A model generated the notes under the pieces. It did not search any database. It saw only the letters and a list, made by a program, of their open reading frames with translations, and had not been told where the DNA came from. Below, piece after piece: positions 27,511 through 37,248 of a stretch of 64,000 bases of DNA. The stretch's first letter is position 1, and every line of letters begins with the position of its first letter. The position numbers and the translations under genes were made by a program. Source of the DNA: Shinella daejeonensis (GTDB lineage: Bacteria > Pseudomonadota > Alphaproteobacteria > Rhizobiales > Rhizobiaceae); NCBI RefSeq assembly GCF_024281235.1, contig NZ_JAHWXY010000008.1:62001-126000 (forward strand). Reading direction: 5' to 3'.

Positions 27511-28257
27511 ATGGCCGGACCGATTGAGCAATTCGAGATCAAGCCCATTGTCCCCCTGGAAATGGGGGGGATCGACCTCAGCTTCACCAATGCGTCCGCC
27601 TATATGGTGCTGACCGTCGGGGTGGCGGGGGCCTTCCTGCTGCTGGCGACGGGCCGGCGGGGACTGGTGCCCGGCCGCTGGCAATCCGCCGCCGAAATGG
27701 TCACGGAATTCGTGGCGACGACGCTGCGCTCGAATGCGGGCGAAAAGGGGATGCGCTTCTTCCCGCTCGTCTTCTCGCTGTTCATGTTCATCCTCACCGC
27801 CAATCTGGTCGGCATGTTTCCCTATGCCTTCACGGTGACGAGCCAGCTGATCGTCACCTTCGGACTGGCGATGCTGGTTTTCGCCACCGTGACCCTTTAC
27901 GGCCTCGCCCGGCATGGCTTCGGCTTCCTGAGGCTTTTCGTGCCCGAGGGCGTGCCACTCATCCTGACGCCGATCATCGTGCCGATCGAGACGATCTCCT
28001 ATCTGTCCCGGCCGGTCAGCCATTCCGTCCGTCTCTTCGCGGTCATGCTGGCGGGTCATATCACGATCAAGGTGTTTGCCGGCTTCGTCGTGTCGATGGG
28101 CGGCTTCGGCGCGCTCGGGATGCTGGGCGCGGTGCTGCCCTTCGCCATGACGGTGGCGCTGACGGCGCTGGAATTCCTGATGGCGGCCATTCAGGCCTAT
28201 GTCTTCACCATGCTGACTTGCATGTATCTCAACGACGCGCTGCATCCGCACCACTGA
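27511..28257 (+). CDS. atpB: Solitary ATP synthase F0 subunit a paralogue
   Basis: A 248-residue subunit-a protein of the F0 proton channel, with five to six membrane segments. Known essentials are present: Arg174 in [13 protein letters not shown] (E. coli Arg210), His183 in the Glu219 position, and Gln228 in [18 protein letters not shown]. Val178 stands where subunit a usually has Asn (RLFANM or RLFGNM). The normal partners atpI, atpE and atpF are absent: upstream is an amidotransferase and downstream the convergent lepA. It is therefore probably a second, diverged copy rather than the housekeeping atpB. The ATG at 27511 gives the family length. Confidence 0.88.
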   Translation: MAGPIEQFEIKPIVPLEMGGIDLSFTNASAYMVLTVGVAGAFLLLATGRRGLVPGRWQSAAEMVTEFVATTLRSNAGEKGMRFFPLVFSLFMFILTANLVGMFPYAFTVTSQLIVTFGLAMLVFATVTLYGLARHGFGFLRLFVPEGVPLILTPIIVPIETISYLSRPVSHSVRLFAVMLAGHITIKVFAGFVVSMGGFGALGMLGAVLPFAMTVALTALEFLMAAIQAYVFTMLTCMYLNDALHPHH

Positions 28258-28303
28258 GGCGCGTTGCTTCGAAACTGGCGCGCAAGGATGTGGCTTCGCC
28301 GGC

Positions 28304-30127
28304 CTATTCGTCGCCCATCTTGAGTGCTGCGATGAAGGCTTCCTGCGGGATTTCCACCTTGCCGAACTGGCGCATGCGCTTCTTGCCTTCCTTCTGCTTT
28401 TCCAGAAGCTTGCGCTTGCGGGTGGCGTCGCCGCCGTAGCATTTGGCAGTCACGTCCTTGCGCAGCGCCCGCACGGTCTCGCGGGCGATGACCTTGCCGC
28501 CGATGGCCGCCTGGATCGGGATCTGGAACATATGCGGCGGGATCAGTTCCTTCAGCTTCTCGCACATGGTGCGGCCGCGCCGGTCGGCTGCGGAACGGTG
28601 AACGAGCATGGAAAGCGCGTCGACCGGCTCGCCATTGACGAGGATCGACAGCTTGACGAGGTCGCTCTCGCGATAATCCGCCAGATTGTAGTCGAAGGAC
28701 GCATAGCCCTTGGAGATCGACTTCAGCCGGTCGTAGAAGTCGAAGACCACCTCGTTGAGCGGCAGTTCGTAGGTCAGCATCGCGCGGCTGCCGACATAGG
28801 TGAGTTCCGTCTGGATGCCGCGCCGGTCCTGGCAAAGCTTCAGGATGCCGCCGAGATATTCGTCCGGCGTCATGATCGTCGCCTTGATCCAGGGCTCGCG
28901 GAATTCGGAAATCTTCACGATGTCCGGCATGTCGGCCGGGTTGTGCAGTTCCTTCTCGGTGCCGTCGGTCATGGTGAGCTGGTAGACGACGGAAGGCGCC
29001 GTGGCGATCAGGTCGAGGTCGAATTCGCGCGAAAGGCGCTCCTGGATGATCTCGAGATGCAGAAGGCCGAGGAAGCCGCAGCGGAAGCCGAAGCCGAGGG
29101 CCGCCGAGCTTTCCATCTCGAAGGAGAAGGAAGCGTCGTTGAGGCGCAGCTTGCCCATGGCCGAGCGCAATTCCTCGAAGTCGGCGGCATCGACCGGGAA
29201 GAGACCGCAGAACACCACCGGCTGGGCCGGCTTGAAGCCCGGCAGGGCCTTGTCCGTCGGACGCCTGTCGTCGGTGATCGTATCGCCGACGCGCGTATCG
29301 GCGACCTCCTTGATGGACGCGGTGATGAAGCCGATCTCGCCGGGGCCGAGCGAATCCATGGCGACCATCTTCGGCGTCAGCACGCCGACGCGCTCGACGG
29401 AATATTTCGCACCCGTTCCCATCATGCGGATGGACTGGCCCTTGTTGAGCCGGCCCTCGATGACGCGCACGAGCACCATGACGCCGAGATAGGTGTCGTA
29501 CCAGCTGTCGACGAGCAGCGCCTTCAGCGGCGCTTTCTCGCCGCCTTCGCTCTTCGGTGCGGGCAGGCGCTCGACGATGGCTTCCAGCACGTCCGGGATG
29601 CCGAGGCCGGTCTTGGCCGAAATGAGCACGGCATCCGAGGCGTCGATGCCGATCACCTCTTCGATCTGTTCCTTGATGCGGTCGGGTTCGGCGGCCGGAA
29701 GGTCGATCTTGTTGAGCACGGTGACGAGTTCGTGGTCGTTGTCGATCGCCTGATAGACGTTGGCGAGCGTCTGGGCCTCCACGCCCTGGCTGGCGTCGAC
29801 GACGAGCAGCGAGCCCTCGCAGGCCGACAGCGACCGCGAGACTTCATAGGCGAAGTCGACGTGACCGGGCGTGTCGATGAGGTTCAGCACATAGGTCTCG
29901 CCGTTCTGCGCCTTGTAATGCAGGCGCACGGTCTGGGCCTTGATGGTGATGCCGCGCTCGCGCTCGATCTCCATATTGTCGAGGACCTGCGCGCTCATTT
30001 CGCGTTCGGCAAGGCCGCCGCAGGCCTGGATCAGCCGATCGGCAAGCGTCGACTTGCCGTGGTCGATATGCGCGACAATCGAGAAATTGCGGATGTGATC
30101 GAGGGGCGTCGAAGAATTGGTGCTCAT
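28304..30127 (-). CDS. lepA: Elongation factor 4 (LepA)
   Basis: A 607-residue translational GTPase that acts on ribosomes during initiation and elongation under stress. GTPase motifs are [17 protein letters not shown] (G1), DTPGHVDF (G3) and NKIDLP (G4). The EF-G-like domains III and V follow, and the LepA-specific C-terminal domain includes [20 protein letters not shown]. The start at 30127 gives [17 protein letters not shown]; an upstream extension does not look coding. It lies 67 bases downstream of the MFS gene on the same strand and converges with atpB. Confidence 0.98.
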   Translation of the reverse strand: MSTNSSTPLDHIRNFSIVAHIDHGKSTLADRLIQACGGLAEREMSAQVLDNMEIERERGITIKAQTVRLHYKAQNGETYVLNLIDTPGHVDFAYEVSRSLSACEGSLLVVDASQGVEAQTLANVYQAIDNDHELVTVLNKIDLPAAEPDRIKEQIEEVIGIDASDAVLISAKTGLGIPDVLEAIVERLPAPKSEGGEKAPLKALLVDSWYDTYLGVMVLVRVIEGRLNKGQSIRMMGTGAKYSVERVGVLTPKMVAMDSLGPGEIGFITASIKEVADTRVGDTITDDRRPTDKALPGFKPAQPVVFCGLFPVDAADFEELRSAMGKLRLNDASFSFEMESSAALGFGFRCGFLGLLHLEIIQERLSREFDLDLIATAPSVVYQLTMTDGTEKELHNPADMPDIVKISEFREPWIKATIMTPDEYLGGILKLCQDRRGIQTELTYVGSRAMLTYELPLNEVVFDFYDRLKSISKGYASFDYNLADYRESDLVKLSILVNGEPVDALSMLVHRSAADRRGRTMCEKLKELIPPHMFQIPIQAAIGGKVIARETVRALRKDVTAKCYGGDATRKRKLLEKQKEGKKRMRQFGKVEIPQEAFIAALKMGDE

Positions 30128-30194
30128 GCGCGCCATATAGCAGCGGGCAACACGCAGGCAAAGCGGTAAATGAACGCTTCGTTCACCATCCCGC

Positions 30195-31448
30195 TCACGG
30201 TTCCCGGGGCGGTTCGCCTTCCACGAGCGCGCCGGCGTTCGGCACCTGGGCGCTCCTGAGCTCGAAGTTCTCGCGTTCTTCGGGCGGCACCGTCTCGCGG
30301 CGGCGCAGCCGCGTGGCGACGAACACTCCATAGGTGAGCGCGACGGCGATCACCGCATAGATGAAGGTGTGATCGCCGAGGACCGGCGTCAGCGCCGTCA
30401 CCCCGAGCGGCACCAGCGTCGCGGAGACCGACCAGGCCACGAGCATGGTGGAGGCGAGCGGCACGAAATCCTCCGGATCCGTCCGGTCGTTGGCGTGGGC
30501 GTTGGCGATGGAATAGACCGATTCCGTAGCGCCCGCCCAGATCGCATAGACGAAGATCAGCAGCAGGAAAGCCTGGAACGTGACGAAGAGGGCGGCGACC
30601 GCCGCGCCTGCGATGAGCAGGCAGGTGGCGATCAGGACGATGCGCCGGTCGATGCGGTCGGACAGCAGGCCGAGCGGGTACTGCACGAAGAGCAGGCCGA
30701 ACTGCATGGAAAACATCAGCAGCGCCACATCCGACTGGCTCACCTTCTGGCTTGTCGCGAAGATCGGCGTGAACCCCTGCACCACCATGGAAAGGCCTCC
30801 GGCGGCGAGGATGCCGGCAAGCGCCACCGGAGAATTGCGCCAGGCCATGGCGAAGTCGAGGCTGACGCGGGCGGGCGGCGGCGGCGTCGGCAGGCGGGTC
30901 AGGCCGATCGGCAGCAGCGCCAGCGTCGTCGACAGGATGGTGATGAGCGGCGCCAGATTGCCCTCCGCAGGCAATTGCCCGAACAGCCAGGCTCCGACGC
31001 CGAGCCCGAGCAGATAGGTCATGTAGAAGAACGACATGGCCTTGCCGCGCCAGCGGTTGTCGCTGGCGTGGTTGATCCAGCTCTGGGCGATGATGAAATT
31101 GGCGTTTCCGGCCGCGCCGTAGATGCCGCGCGCCAGCACCCAGACGAGCGGATTGAGACCGAGGGCGACCAGCACCGCGGCGAGGATCACCAGCGCGAGA
31201 GAGCAGGAGAAGGCGCGGGCGTGTCCGACCCGCCGGATGACCGGTCCGGCGATGATGCAGCCGATCAGCCCGCCGAAGGCAATCGCCGTCACCGCGGCGC
31301 CCGAGGACCAGTCCGGTGCGCCGGAAAGCGTCAGGACATAGGGCACATAGGCGAGCATGATGCCGTTGCCGATCGCCACGAAGGTCATGGAGACGACGAT
31401 GGCGGTAATGGAAAAGAGCGAAGAAGCCCGCACCGCCGGTCCCGTCAT
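30195..31448 (-). CDS. Major facilitator superfamily transporter
   Basis: A 417-residue inner-membrane MFS transporter with about twelve hydrophobic segments in two halves. The first cytoplasmic loop has the weak MFS signature [14 protein letters not shown], and the second-half equivalent is [14 protein letters not shown]. The C-terminal tail is hydrophilic and acidic. It resembles the YcaD-like branch. The substrate is unknown. It is divergent from aphA by about 200 bases and lies upstream of lepA. Confidence 0.88.
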   Translation of the reverse strand: MTGPAVRASSLFSITAIVVSMTFVAIGNGIMLAYVPYVLTLSGAPDWSSGAAVTAIAFGGLIGCIIAGPVIRRVGHARAFSCSLALVILAAVLVALGLNPLVWVLARGIYGAAGNANFIIAQSWINHASDNRWRGKAMSFFYMTYLLGLGVGAWLFGQLPAEGNLAPLITILSTTLALLPIGLTRLPTPPPPARVSLDFAMAWRNSPVALAGILAAGGLSMVVQGFTPIFATSQKVSQSDVALLMFSMQFGLLFVQYPLGLLSDRIDRRIVLIATCLLIAGAAVAALFVTFQAFLLLIFVYAIWAGATESVYSIANAHANDRTDPEDFVPLASTMLVAWSVSATLVPLGVTALTPVLGDHTFIYAVIAVALTYGVFVATRLRRRETVPPEERENFELRSAQVPNAGALVEGEPPREP

Positions 31449-31646
31449 CTATTTCTCCCCGTTTCGATTCGACGTCGCCACCATAGCGGGAGGGGGCGTG
31501 GCGCATTGTCGCCGCAGCGCCATGGTGAAAATAATTTTCCCTCCTTCATCTGGCCCCGGTGCGGCTGCGCCGACGCGCCCGGCGGTTGCCTTGCGGCAAA
31601 AATGCACTAACGTCGCGCCGGGAGAATTCGAGGAAGGGAGCCTTTC

Positions 31647-32672
31647 GTGCGCGTCATATTTTCCGAGGATCACAAGCTCAGGAATGCCCGGACCGAACTG
31701 TTCGGGGGCGAACTGGTGCCGCCCTTCGAAGCCCCGTTCCGGGCGGAGTGGATCCTGGCGGCGGTGAAGGAGGCGGGGTTCACCGACGTGTCCGCGCCGC
31801 ATGCGCACGGGCTTGAAACCGCGCTCAAGGTGCATGACGCCGGCTATCTCGCCTTTCTCGAAACGGCCTGGGAACGCTGGGTGGCCGCTGGCTACAAGGG
31901 CGAGGCCATCGCCACCTCGTTTCCCGTCCGCCGCACCTCGCCGCGCATCCCGACCGATATCGAGGGCGTGCTCGGCTACTATTGCAACGCTTCCGAAACG
32001 GCGATCTCGCCGGGCACCTGGGAGGCGGCCGTCTCGTCCATGCGCTCCGCCGTCACCGCCGCCGATATCGTAGCGGAAGGCGCGGCGTCCGTCTTCGCCC
32101 TTTGCCGCCCGCCGGGTCATCATGCCGGCATTGACAGTTTCGGCGGCTATTGCTTCATCAACAATGCCGCCGTCGCCGCCCAGCGCCTGCTCGACAAGGG
32201 AGCGGGCAGGGTGGCGATCCTCGATGTCGATTTCCATCACGGCAACGGCACCCAGGACATCTTCTACGACCGCGCGGACGTCTTCTTCGCCTCGCTGCAC
32301 GGCGATCCCGCCGATGCCTTCCCGCATTTCCTCGGCTATGCGGAGGAGACCGGCAAGGGGCCGGGCGAGGGCATGACGCGCAATTATCCGATGCCGCCCG
32401 GCACGCCCTATGCCGTCTGGGGCGAGGCGCTGGCCGATGCGTTGAAGCGGATCGCCGCCTTCGGCGCGGAGGCGATCGTCGTCTCGCTGGGGGTCGACAC
32501 GTTCGAGAAGGATCCGATCTCCTTCTTCAAGCTGGCCACGCCGGATTTCCTCGCCATGGGGCGGGCGATCGCCGGAAGCGGCGTTCCGGTGGTGGTCTGC
32601 ATGGAGGGCGGTTACGGCGTTGAGGAAATCGGCCTCAATGTCGCCAATGTGCTGCGGGGCATCGAGGGCTGA
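31647..32672 (+). CDS. aphA: Acetylpolyamine amidohydrolase (class II HDAC family)
   Basis: A 341-residue zinc deacetylase that removes acetyl groups from acetylated polyamines such as acetylputrescine. The length and residue numbering agree with what I recall of the Mycoplana ramosa enzyme: catalytic His158-His159 (CRPPGHHAGID), zinc ligands Asp195, His197 (DVDFHHGNG) and Asp284 (SLGVDTF), and catalytic Tyr323 (MEGGYGV). It starts with GTG at 31647 after GAGGAAGGGAGCC. An EamA-type exporter follows about 100 bases later on the same strand. Confidence 0.94.
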   Translation: MRVIFSEDHKLRNARTELFGGELVPPFEAPFRAEWILAAVKEAGFTDVSAPHAHGLETALKVHDAGYLAFLETAWERWVAAGYKGEAIATSFPVRRTSPRIPTDIEGVLGYYCNASETAISPGTWEAAVSSMRSAVTAADIVAEGAASVFALCRPPGHHAGIDSFGGYCFINNAAVAAQRLLDKGAGRVAILDVDFHHGNGTQDIFYDRADVFFASLHGDPADAFPHFLGYAEETGKGPGEGMTRNYPMPPGTPYAVWGEALADALKRIAAFGAEAIVVSLGVDTFEKDPISFFKLATPDFLAMGRAIAGSGVPVVVCMEGGYGVEEIGLNVANVLRGIEG

Positions 32673-32772
32673 CGCCGGTCGCCCCGACTATGGATTTTTC
32701 GCCATGTGCGCTCCTGCGGGACGCGCAGGCAGGATGGCGGGCCCGGTCGATCCCGGGCCGCAGGGAGACGGG

Positions 32773-33669
32773 ATGGCCGATCAGCAGGCGATAGTGGAAA
32801 AGGGCGGCAGATTGCCGGGTGCCGGCAATGCGGGGCTCATGTCCGGCGTCGCGCTCTGCCTTCTTTCCATGGCGAGCATCCAGTTCGGCGCGGCCTTTTC
32901 CGCGGTCGCGATCATGGATTACGGCGCTTTCGCCACCACCTTCCTCCGGCTGGCGCTGGCCGCCGCAATCCTGACGGCCATCGTGCGGCCGCCGCTGCGC
33001 CGGTACAATCGGGCGCAATGGCTGAGCGCGCTGGCGCTCGGCGTCACCATCGCCGGCATGACGCTCAGCTTTTTCACCGCCATCGAGCGTATTCCGCTGG
33101 GGCTTGCCGTCGCCATCGAATTTCTCGGCCCGCTGGCGGTGGCGACCGTGACGCTCGGCGGCGGATGGCGTCTTCTCTGGCCGGCCGCGGCGCTTGCCGG
33201 TGTCGGGCTCCTGTCGCGGGACGGCCAGGGCTGGATCGGCGATCCCGCCGGCATGTTCTTCGCCTTCGTCGCCGCCGTCGGCTGGGGCGCCTATATCGTG
33301 CTCGTGAAGCGTTCCGGCCGTCTTTTTACCGGGCTGGAAGGGTTGACGATGTCGCTGCTCGTGGCGACCGCCGCCGCTGCGCCCTTCGGGCTGTGGCAGG
33401 CGGGCGCGGCGATGAATCCGGAGGGGCTCACGCGTATGCTGGGCCTTGCCGTCATGGTGCCGCTCCTGCCCTATGCGCTGGAGATGACGGCGCTGCGCCG
33501 CATGCCGCTCGCTGCCTTCGGCATCCTGATGAGCCTGGAACCGGCGCTCGGCGCGATGGCGGGGTTCCTCGTCCTGGAGCAGTCGCTGACGGCGTTCCAG
33601 ATGCTGGGAACGGCGCTGGTGGTGGCCGCAAGCGTCGGCGTGACTTCCGCCGGGGCGCGTGAAAAATAG
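32773..33669 (+). CDS. EamA/RhtA-type drug/metabolite exporter
   Basis: A 298-residue inner-membrane protein with ten predicted membrane segments and two EamA repeats (about 20-145 and 155-290). Features like RIPLGLAVAIEFLGPLAVA and the second-half MSLEPALGAMAGFLVLEQ match the RhtA branch, which exports threonine/homoserine or related amines. The ATG at 32773 follows CAGGGAGACGGG. It follows aphA, so export of a polyamine-derived product is an attractive but untested idea. Confidence 0.9.
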   Translation: MADQQAIVEKGGRLPGAGNAGLMSGVALCLLSMASIQFGAAFSAVAIMDYGAFATTFLRLALAAAILTAIVRPPLRRYNRAQWLSALALGVTIAGMTLSFFTAIERIPLGLAVAIEFLGPLAVATVTLGGGWRLLWPAAALAGVGLLSRDGQGWIGDPAGMFFAFVAAVGWGAYIVLVKRSGRLFTGLEGLTMSLLVATAAAAPFGLWQAGAAMNPEGLTRMLGLAVMVPLLPYALEMTALRRMPLAAFGILMSLEPALGAMAGFLVLEQSLTAFQMLGTALVVAASVGVTSAGAREK

Positions 33670-33749
33670 GGTTTTTCCGGCTCTTTCCTGTTTCCGCCGC
33701 AATCGCTAGGTTGAAGCAGAATCATCCGGAACTGTTTGGGGACCCCTTG

Positions 33750-34412
33750 ATGTACAAGAAATGCGCGATTGTCGCGACGGCCGCGATCTTTCTCTCCGCC
33801 TGCACGACGACCGACCCGTATACGGGCGAACAGAAGATGTCGAACACCTCCGGCGGCGCGCTGATCGGCGCGGGCCTCGGGGCCGCATCCGGCCTTCTGA
33901 TCGGCAAGAACCCGGTCCAGCGGCGCAATGCCGCGCTGATCGGCGCGGGTATCGGCGCGCTGGCGGGCGGCGCCGTCGGCAACTATATGGACACCCAGGA
34001 AGCCGAACTGCGCGCCCAGCTCGAGGGTTCCGGCGTCTCGGTCACCCGCGCGGGAGACCGCATCATCCTCAACATGCCGTCGAACATCACCTTCGCGACC
34101 GATCAGGACCAGGTCATTCCGGCCTTCTATCGCACGCTCGATTCGGTGGCCATCGTGTTGCGCAAATTCGACAAGACGCTGATCGACGTCGACGGCCACA
34201 CCGACTCGACCGGCAGCGCCCAGTACAACCTCGCCCTGTCGGAACGCCGCGCCGTCTCCGTCGCCAATTATCTGGCCTCGGCCGGCATCGACACCCGCCG
34301 CATGTCGGCGATCGGCTACGGTCTGGATCGGCCGGTCGCCTCCAACGCCACGGAAGCCGGCCGGGCCGAAAACCGTCGCGTCGAGATTTCCATCTCGCCG
34401 CTCAAGGGCTGA
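33750..34412 (+). CDS. OmpA-family lipoprotein (YiaD-like)
   Basis: A 220-residue outer-membrane lipoprotein. The lipobox is LSAC with Cys at about residue 18. A Gly-rich segment with two glycine-zipper repeats (ALIGAGLGAASGLLIG and ALIGAGIGALAGGAVG) follows, and then an OmpA C-terminal peptidoglycan-binding domain (about 100-218) with DVDGHTDSTGSAQYNLALSE and AENRRVEI. The ATG at 33750 is chosen because it gives a proper signal peptide. It ends 29 bases before the convergent YiiX-like gene. Confidence 0.93.
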   Translation: MYKKCAIVATAAIFLSACTTTDPYTGEQKMSNTSGGALIGAGLGAASGLLIGKNPVQRRNAALIGAGIGALAGGAVGNYMDTQEAELRAQLEGSGVSVTRAGDRIILNMPSNITFATDQDQVIPAFYRTLDSVAIVLRKFDKTLIDVDGHTDSTGSAQYNLALSERRAVSVANYLASAGIDTRRMSAIGYGLDRPVASNATEAGRAENRRVEISISPLKG

Positions 34413-34441
34413 TCCGCTCTTTCGCAAAGACGTGAAGGGCT

Positions 34442-35263
34442 TTACGGCCCCTCACGGTCCGCCCATTCCAGCCGCTTGTAGTCGAAGCCGTATTTCAGTG
34501 TCGGCTTGACGATCTCGAAATAGGGCGAGAGGTCGAAATCGCGCGGCGTATAGAGCGAATGATGGCGGATATGCAGGATTTCCTCGCGGGAATAGGGCGA
34601 GGAGGCCGCCGTCTCGCCGGGCGCGCGCTCGACCTGCGGCAGGATCGGATAGCGGATCTGCTCGAAGGCTTCGGCGATCAGCGTCGAACATATCGCGCGG
34701 GTCGGATCGCCGGAACCGAAGGCGATCATCCGCCGCCGCCAGCGCACCGGGATCGGCGGCGTCGGCAGGAAATAGCGCAGCATGTCGAGGATGTTCTTCG
34801 TATCGTACTTCAGGCCGAGCCTTGAAACCATGAAGGCGATCACCGCATCGCGATCGTCCGGCGTCAATCCCAGGGGCCGGCAGATGCGGGTATTGTAGGT
34901 GCGGTATTTCGACAGCGGCACCGCAACGCACCCCTCTCCCAGATTGACCTCTATGAGCTGCGGCCGGTCGGTTGCCGGCCGTGTCGCCTGGTCGAGGGTC
35001 AGCGGTATCTCGTCGCCGACGAAGAGGGCCGCGTGCGACCATGTCGACTGGGTGAGATATTTGATCGCCGCCGATACCTTCTGATTGCCTTCGATAAGCA
35101 GGACGTCGCCGGGCCGGAGCGTGCGCGCCAGCGTTTCCGGATCGGAAGGCGTATAGGGCTCATAGCCGGATGTCTGCTGCTGCAACCGGGTGGCGACCAT
35201 CCGGCCGATCCGGTCGAGATAGGTGTCGGCGCTGGCGGGAAGCGGTCGGAGAGGGGATGTCAC
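34442..35263 (-). CDS. YiiX/YebB-like NlpC/P60-superfamily cysteine hydrolase
   Basis: A 273-residue permuted papain-fold protein of the YiiX/YebB type. The catalytic His is in STWSHAALFVGDE and the Cys in AICSTLIAEAFEQI; this His-before-Cys order is the family hallmark. GDVLLIEGNQKVSAAIKYLTQ is the usual opening of the domain. No signal peptide is visible, so it may act inside the cell. The start is a GTG at 35263 with no strong ribosome site. The substrate is unknown; lipid or peptide bonds have been proposed for relatives. Confidence 0.86.
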   Translation of the reverse strand: MTSPLRPLPASADTYLDRIGRMVATRLQQQTSGYEPYTPSDPETLARTLRPGDVLLIEGNQKVSAAIKYLTQSTWSHAALFVGDEIPLTLDQATRPATDRPQLIEVNLGEGCVAVPLSKYRTYNTRICRPLGLTPDDRDAVIAFMVSRLGLKYDTKNILDMLRYFLPTPPIPVRWRRRMIAFGSGDPTRAICSTLIAEAFEQIRYPILPQVERAPGETAASSPYSREEILHIRHHSLYTPRDFDLSPYFEIVKPTLKYGFDYKRLEWADREGP

Positions 35264-35362
35264 GAAGGGTATCCGTCAGGGCGCTGCATCGGCTTCATGC
35301 CCGCATCTTTGCCATGGCGGCGGGCCGGTGTCGAGCTTGACCGGGCGATACCAGTGCCTATA

Positions 35363-35379
35363 TTTAGAATTATTCTAAA
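35363..35379. promoter_or_regulatory. ICE box (Irr binding site) of mbfA
   Basis: The palindrome TTTAGAA-TTA-TTCTAAA lies 15 bases before the mbfA start. It is a perfect palindromic match to the rhizobial iron-control element bound by the haem-responsive regulator Irr. Its position over the transcription start region fits repression in low iron. Confidence 0.9.
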
Positions 35380-35394
35380 CTAGAAAGGCCGTCG

Positions 35395-36378
35395 ATGCTC
35401 TCCCGCTTCTTCCGTTCCGCCAAACGCAGCCTGGAGTCGCTCAGCGAACAGGAAATTCTGGCGCTCGCCATTTCCTCCGAGGAGGATGACGCGCGCATCT
35501 ATCTCGCCTATGCCGACATGCTGCGGGGGAGTTATCCCCATTCGGCGCGTGTCTTCGAGGAAATGGCGGAGGAGGAAAACCATCACCGCCGGCAGCTGAT
35601 CGACCGGCATATGGCCCGTTTCGGCAGCCGCATTCCGCTGATCCGCCGCGAGTTCGTGCGCGATTTCCCGGAGCGCAAGCCGGATTGGCTTGTCGCCAAC
35701 ATGCCGCTGGACAGGATCCGCGAGCAGACCGAGGCGATGGAGGCGTCGGCCCATCGTTTCTATCTGGAGGCGGCGGCGCGCACGCAGGATGCGGCGACGC
35801 GCAAGCTGCTCGGAGATCTGGCGCTGGCGGAAAAATCCCACGAATCGCTGGCGCGCCGTCTGGGCGAGACGCTGGTGCCGGCCGATGCGAAGGATGAGGA
35901 AGACATGACCGCGCGGCGGCAGTTCCTGCTCACCTATGTGCAGCCGGGGCTTGCCGGCCTGATGGACGGATCGGTCTCGACGCTCGCGCCGATCTTCGCG
36001 GCCGCCTTCGCCACGCAGGACACCTGGCAGACCTTTCTCGTCGGCCTGTCGGCGTCGGTCGGCGCCGGCATCTCCATGGGCTTCACCGAAGCCGCCCACG
36101 ATGACGGCAAGCTTTCCGGTCGCGGTTCGCCGCTGCGTCGCGGGCTTTCCTCCGGCATCATGACGACCATCGGCGGGCTCGGCCACACGCTGCCCTATCT
36201 CATTCCGGATTTCATGCTGGCGACGATCATCGCCATCGCCGTCGTTTTCGTCGAGCTCTGGGCGATCGCCTTCATCCAGAACCGCTACATGGACACGCCC
36301 TTCTTCCGGGCGGCGATGCAGGTCGTGCTCGGCGGCGGCCTGGTGCTGGCCGCCGGCATCGTGATCGGCAACGCCTGA
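35395..36378 (+). CDS. mbfA: Membrane-bound ferritin-like iron exporter MbfA
   Basis: A 327-residue inner-membrane iron exporter. The N-terminal half (about 1-165) is a rubrerythrin/ferritin-like four-helix domain with the di-iron acids spaced as EEDDARIY, FEEMAEEENHHRR, EASAHRF and EKSHESLA. The C-terminal half (about 180-325) is a VIT1-type transporter domain with GLMDGSVSTLAPIFAAAFAT. MbfA protects rhizobia and Bradyrhizobium from iron overload and peroxide. The ATG at 35395 lies just after a perfect ICE box. Confidence 0.95.
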   Translation: MLSRFFRSAKRSLESLSEQEILALAISSEEDDARIYLAYADMLRGSYPHSARVFEEMAEEENHHRRQLIDRHMARFGSRIPLIRREFVRDFPERKPDWLVANMPLDRIREQTEAMEASAHRFYLEAAARTQDAATRKLLGDLALAEKSHESLARRLGETLVPADAKDEEDMTARRQFLLTYVQPGLAGLMDGSVSTLAPIFAAAFATQDTWQTFLVGLSASVGAGISMGFTEAAHDDGKLSGRGSPLRRGLSSGIMTTIGGLGHTLPYLIPDFMLATIIAIAVVFVELWAIAFIQNRYMDTPFFRAAMQVVLGGGLVLAAGIVIGNA

Positions 36379-36402
36379 CGGGCGATCCGGCGCGGGCCGC
36401 GG

Positions 36403-37077
36403 TCAGGCGGCGGCGCGCAGCAGCGATAGCCGGCCATCGGCCTCCACATGGACCTCGACGTTCTCGTAGCCGTCGAGTGTCGGGTGGGTGGTTTCGATTG
36501 GGTGGGTATGGGTGGCGATGATGACCGCGACGCTTGCGCCGGCGCTTTCACCGGCGCGAACGCCCGCCGGCACGTCCTCGAAGACGACGCAGTCGGCCGC
36601 TTCCACGCCGAGCCGTCTTGCGCCCAGCAGGTAGCCGTCGGGGGCGGGCTTGCCGGCCTCGACGTCCTCTGCCGTCACGATGACGGCGGGCACCGGCAGG
36701 CCGGCGGCGGCCAACCGGCGGCGCGCCAGCGCGATGGGCGCCGAGGTGACGATGCCCCAGCGATCCGCCGGCAGCGATGCGAGGAAGCGGGCAGCGCCGG
36801 CAATCGGCACGATCCCGTCCACGTCCTCGATCTCGCGCCGCTCGATTTCCTTTGCCTCGGCCTCGGCATCGACGCCCGGCAGGGCCAGCCTGCGGATGGT
36901 GTCGATGCCGCGCACGCCGTGCATGGTCGGCAGGAAGGCGGCGACGTCGAGCCCGTGGCTGAGCGCCCAGGCGCTCCACACGCGCTCGGTGGCGGGGATC
37001 GAGTTGATGAGGGTGCCGTCCATGTCGAACAGGAAGGCGGAAAAACTCTTTTCGAAAAGGCGCGTGCGGGAGAGCAA
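36403..37077 (-). CDS. HAD-superfamily sugar phosphatase
   Basis: A 224-residue haloacid-dehalogenase phosphatase of the beta-phosphoglucomutase-like group. Motif I is FLFDMDGTLINS, motif II VTSA, motif III in AGKPAPDGYLLGA and motif IV CVVFEDVPAGVRAG. It resembles 2-deoxyglucose-6-phosphate/glycerol phosphatases, but the substrate is not certain. The start appears to be TTG at 37077, about seven bases after AGGA, because the next Met lies inside motif I. It converges with mbfA and is divergent from recF. Confidence 0.88.
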   Translation of the reverse strand: MLSRTRLFEKSFSAFLFDMDGTLINSIPATERVWSAWALSHGLDVAAFLPTMHGVRGIDTIRRLALPGVDAEAEAKEIERREIEDVDGIVPIAGAARFLASLPADRWGIVTSAPIALARRRLAAAGLPVPAVIVTAEDVEAGKPAPDGYLLGARRLGVEAADCVVFEDVPAGVRAGESAGASVAVIIATHTHPIETTHPTLDGYENVEVHVEADGRLSLLRAAA

Positions 37078-37248
37078 AACGAGGATCCTTGCAGTCTCGG
37101 GGAGGTTCGCCCTGACCTACAGCAAAACACCGTGAAAGGGAAATTGCGTGCGCCTCGCCATCATTGCCCTCTTTTGCTTTCCCGGCCGGCGGGCTTGCAA
37201 TCACGCCGCCTCCGGCATAGCTGTCTTGCCGAACGATCCGGACACGCG

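Noticed and set aside
36371-36408. Inverted repeat CGCCTGAC/GTCAGGCG at the ends of mbfA and the HAD phosphatase gene
   Set aside because: The arms lie partly in coding sequence around an 22-base GC-rich spacer and lack a T-run; too weak to call.
36448-37248. N-terminal extension of recF by 267 codons
   Set aside because: It is antisense to the HAD phosphatase and the RecF fold starts at 37249.
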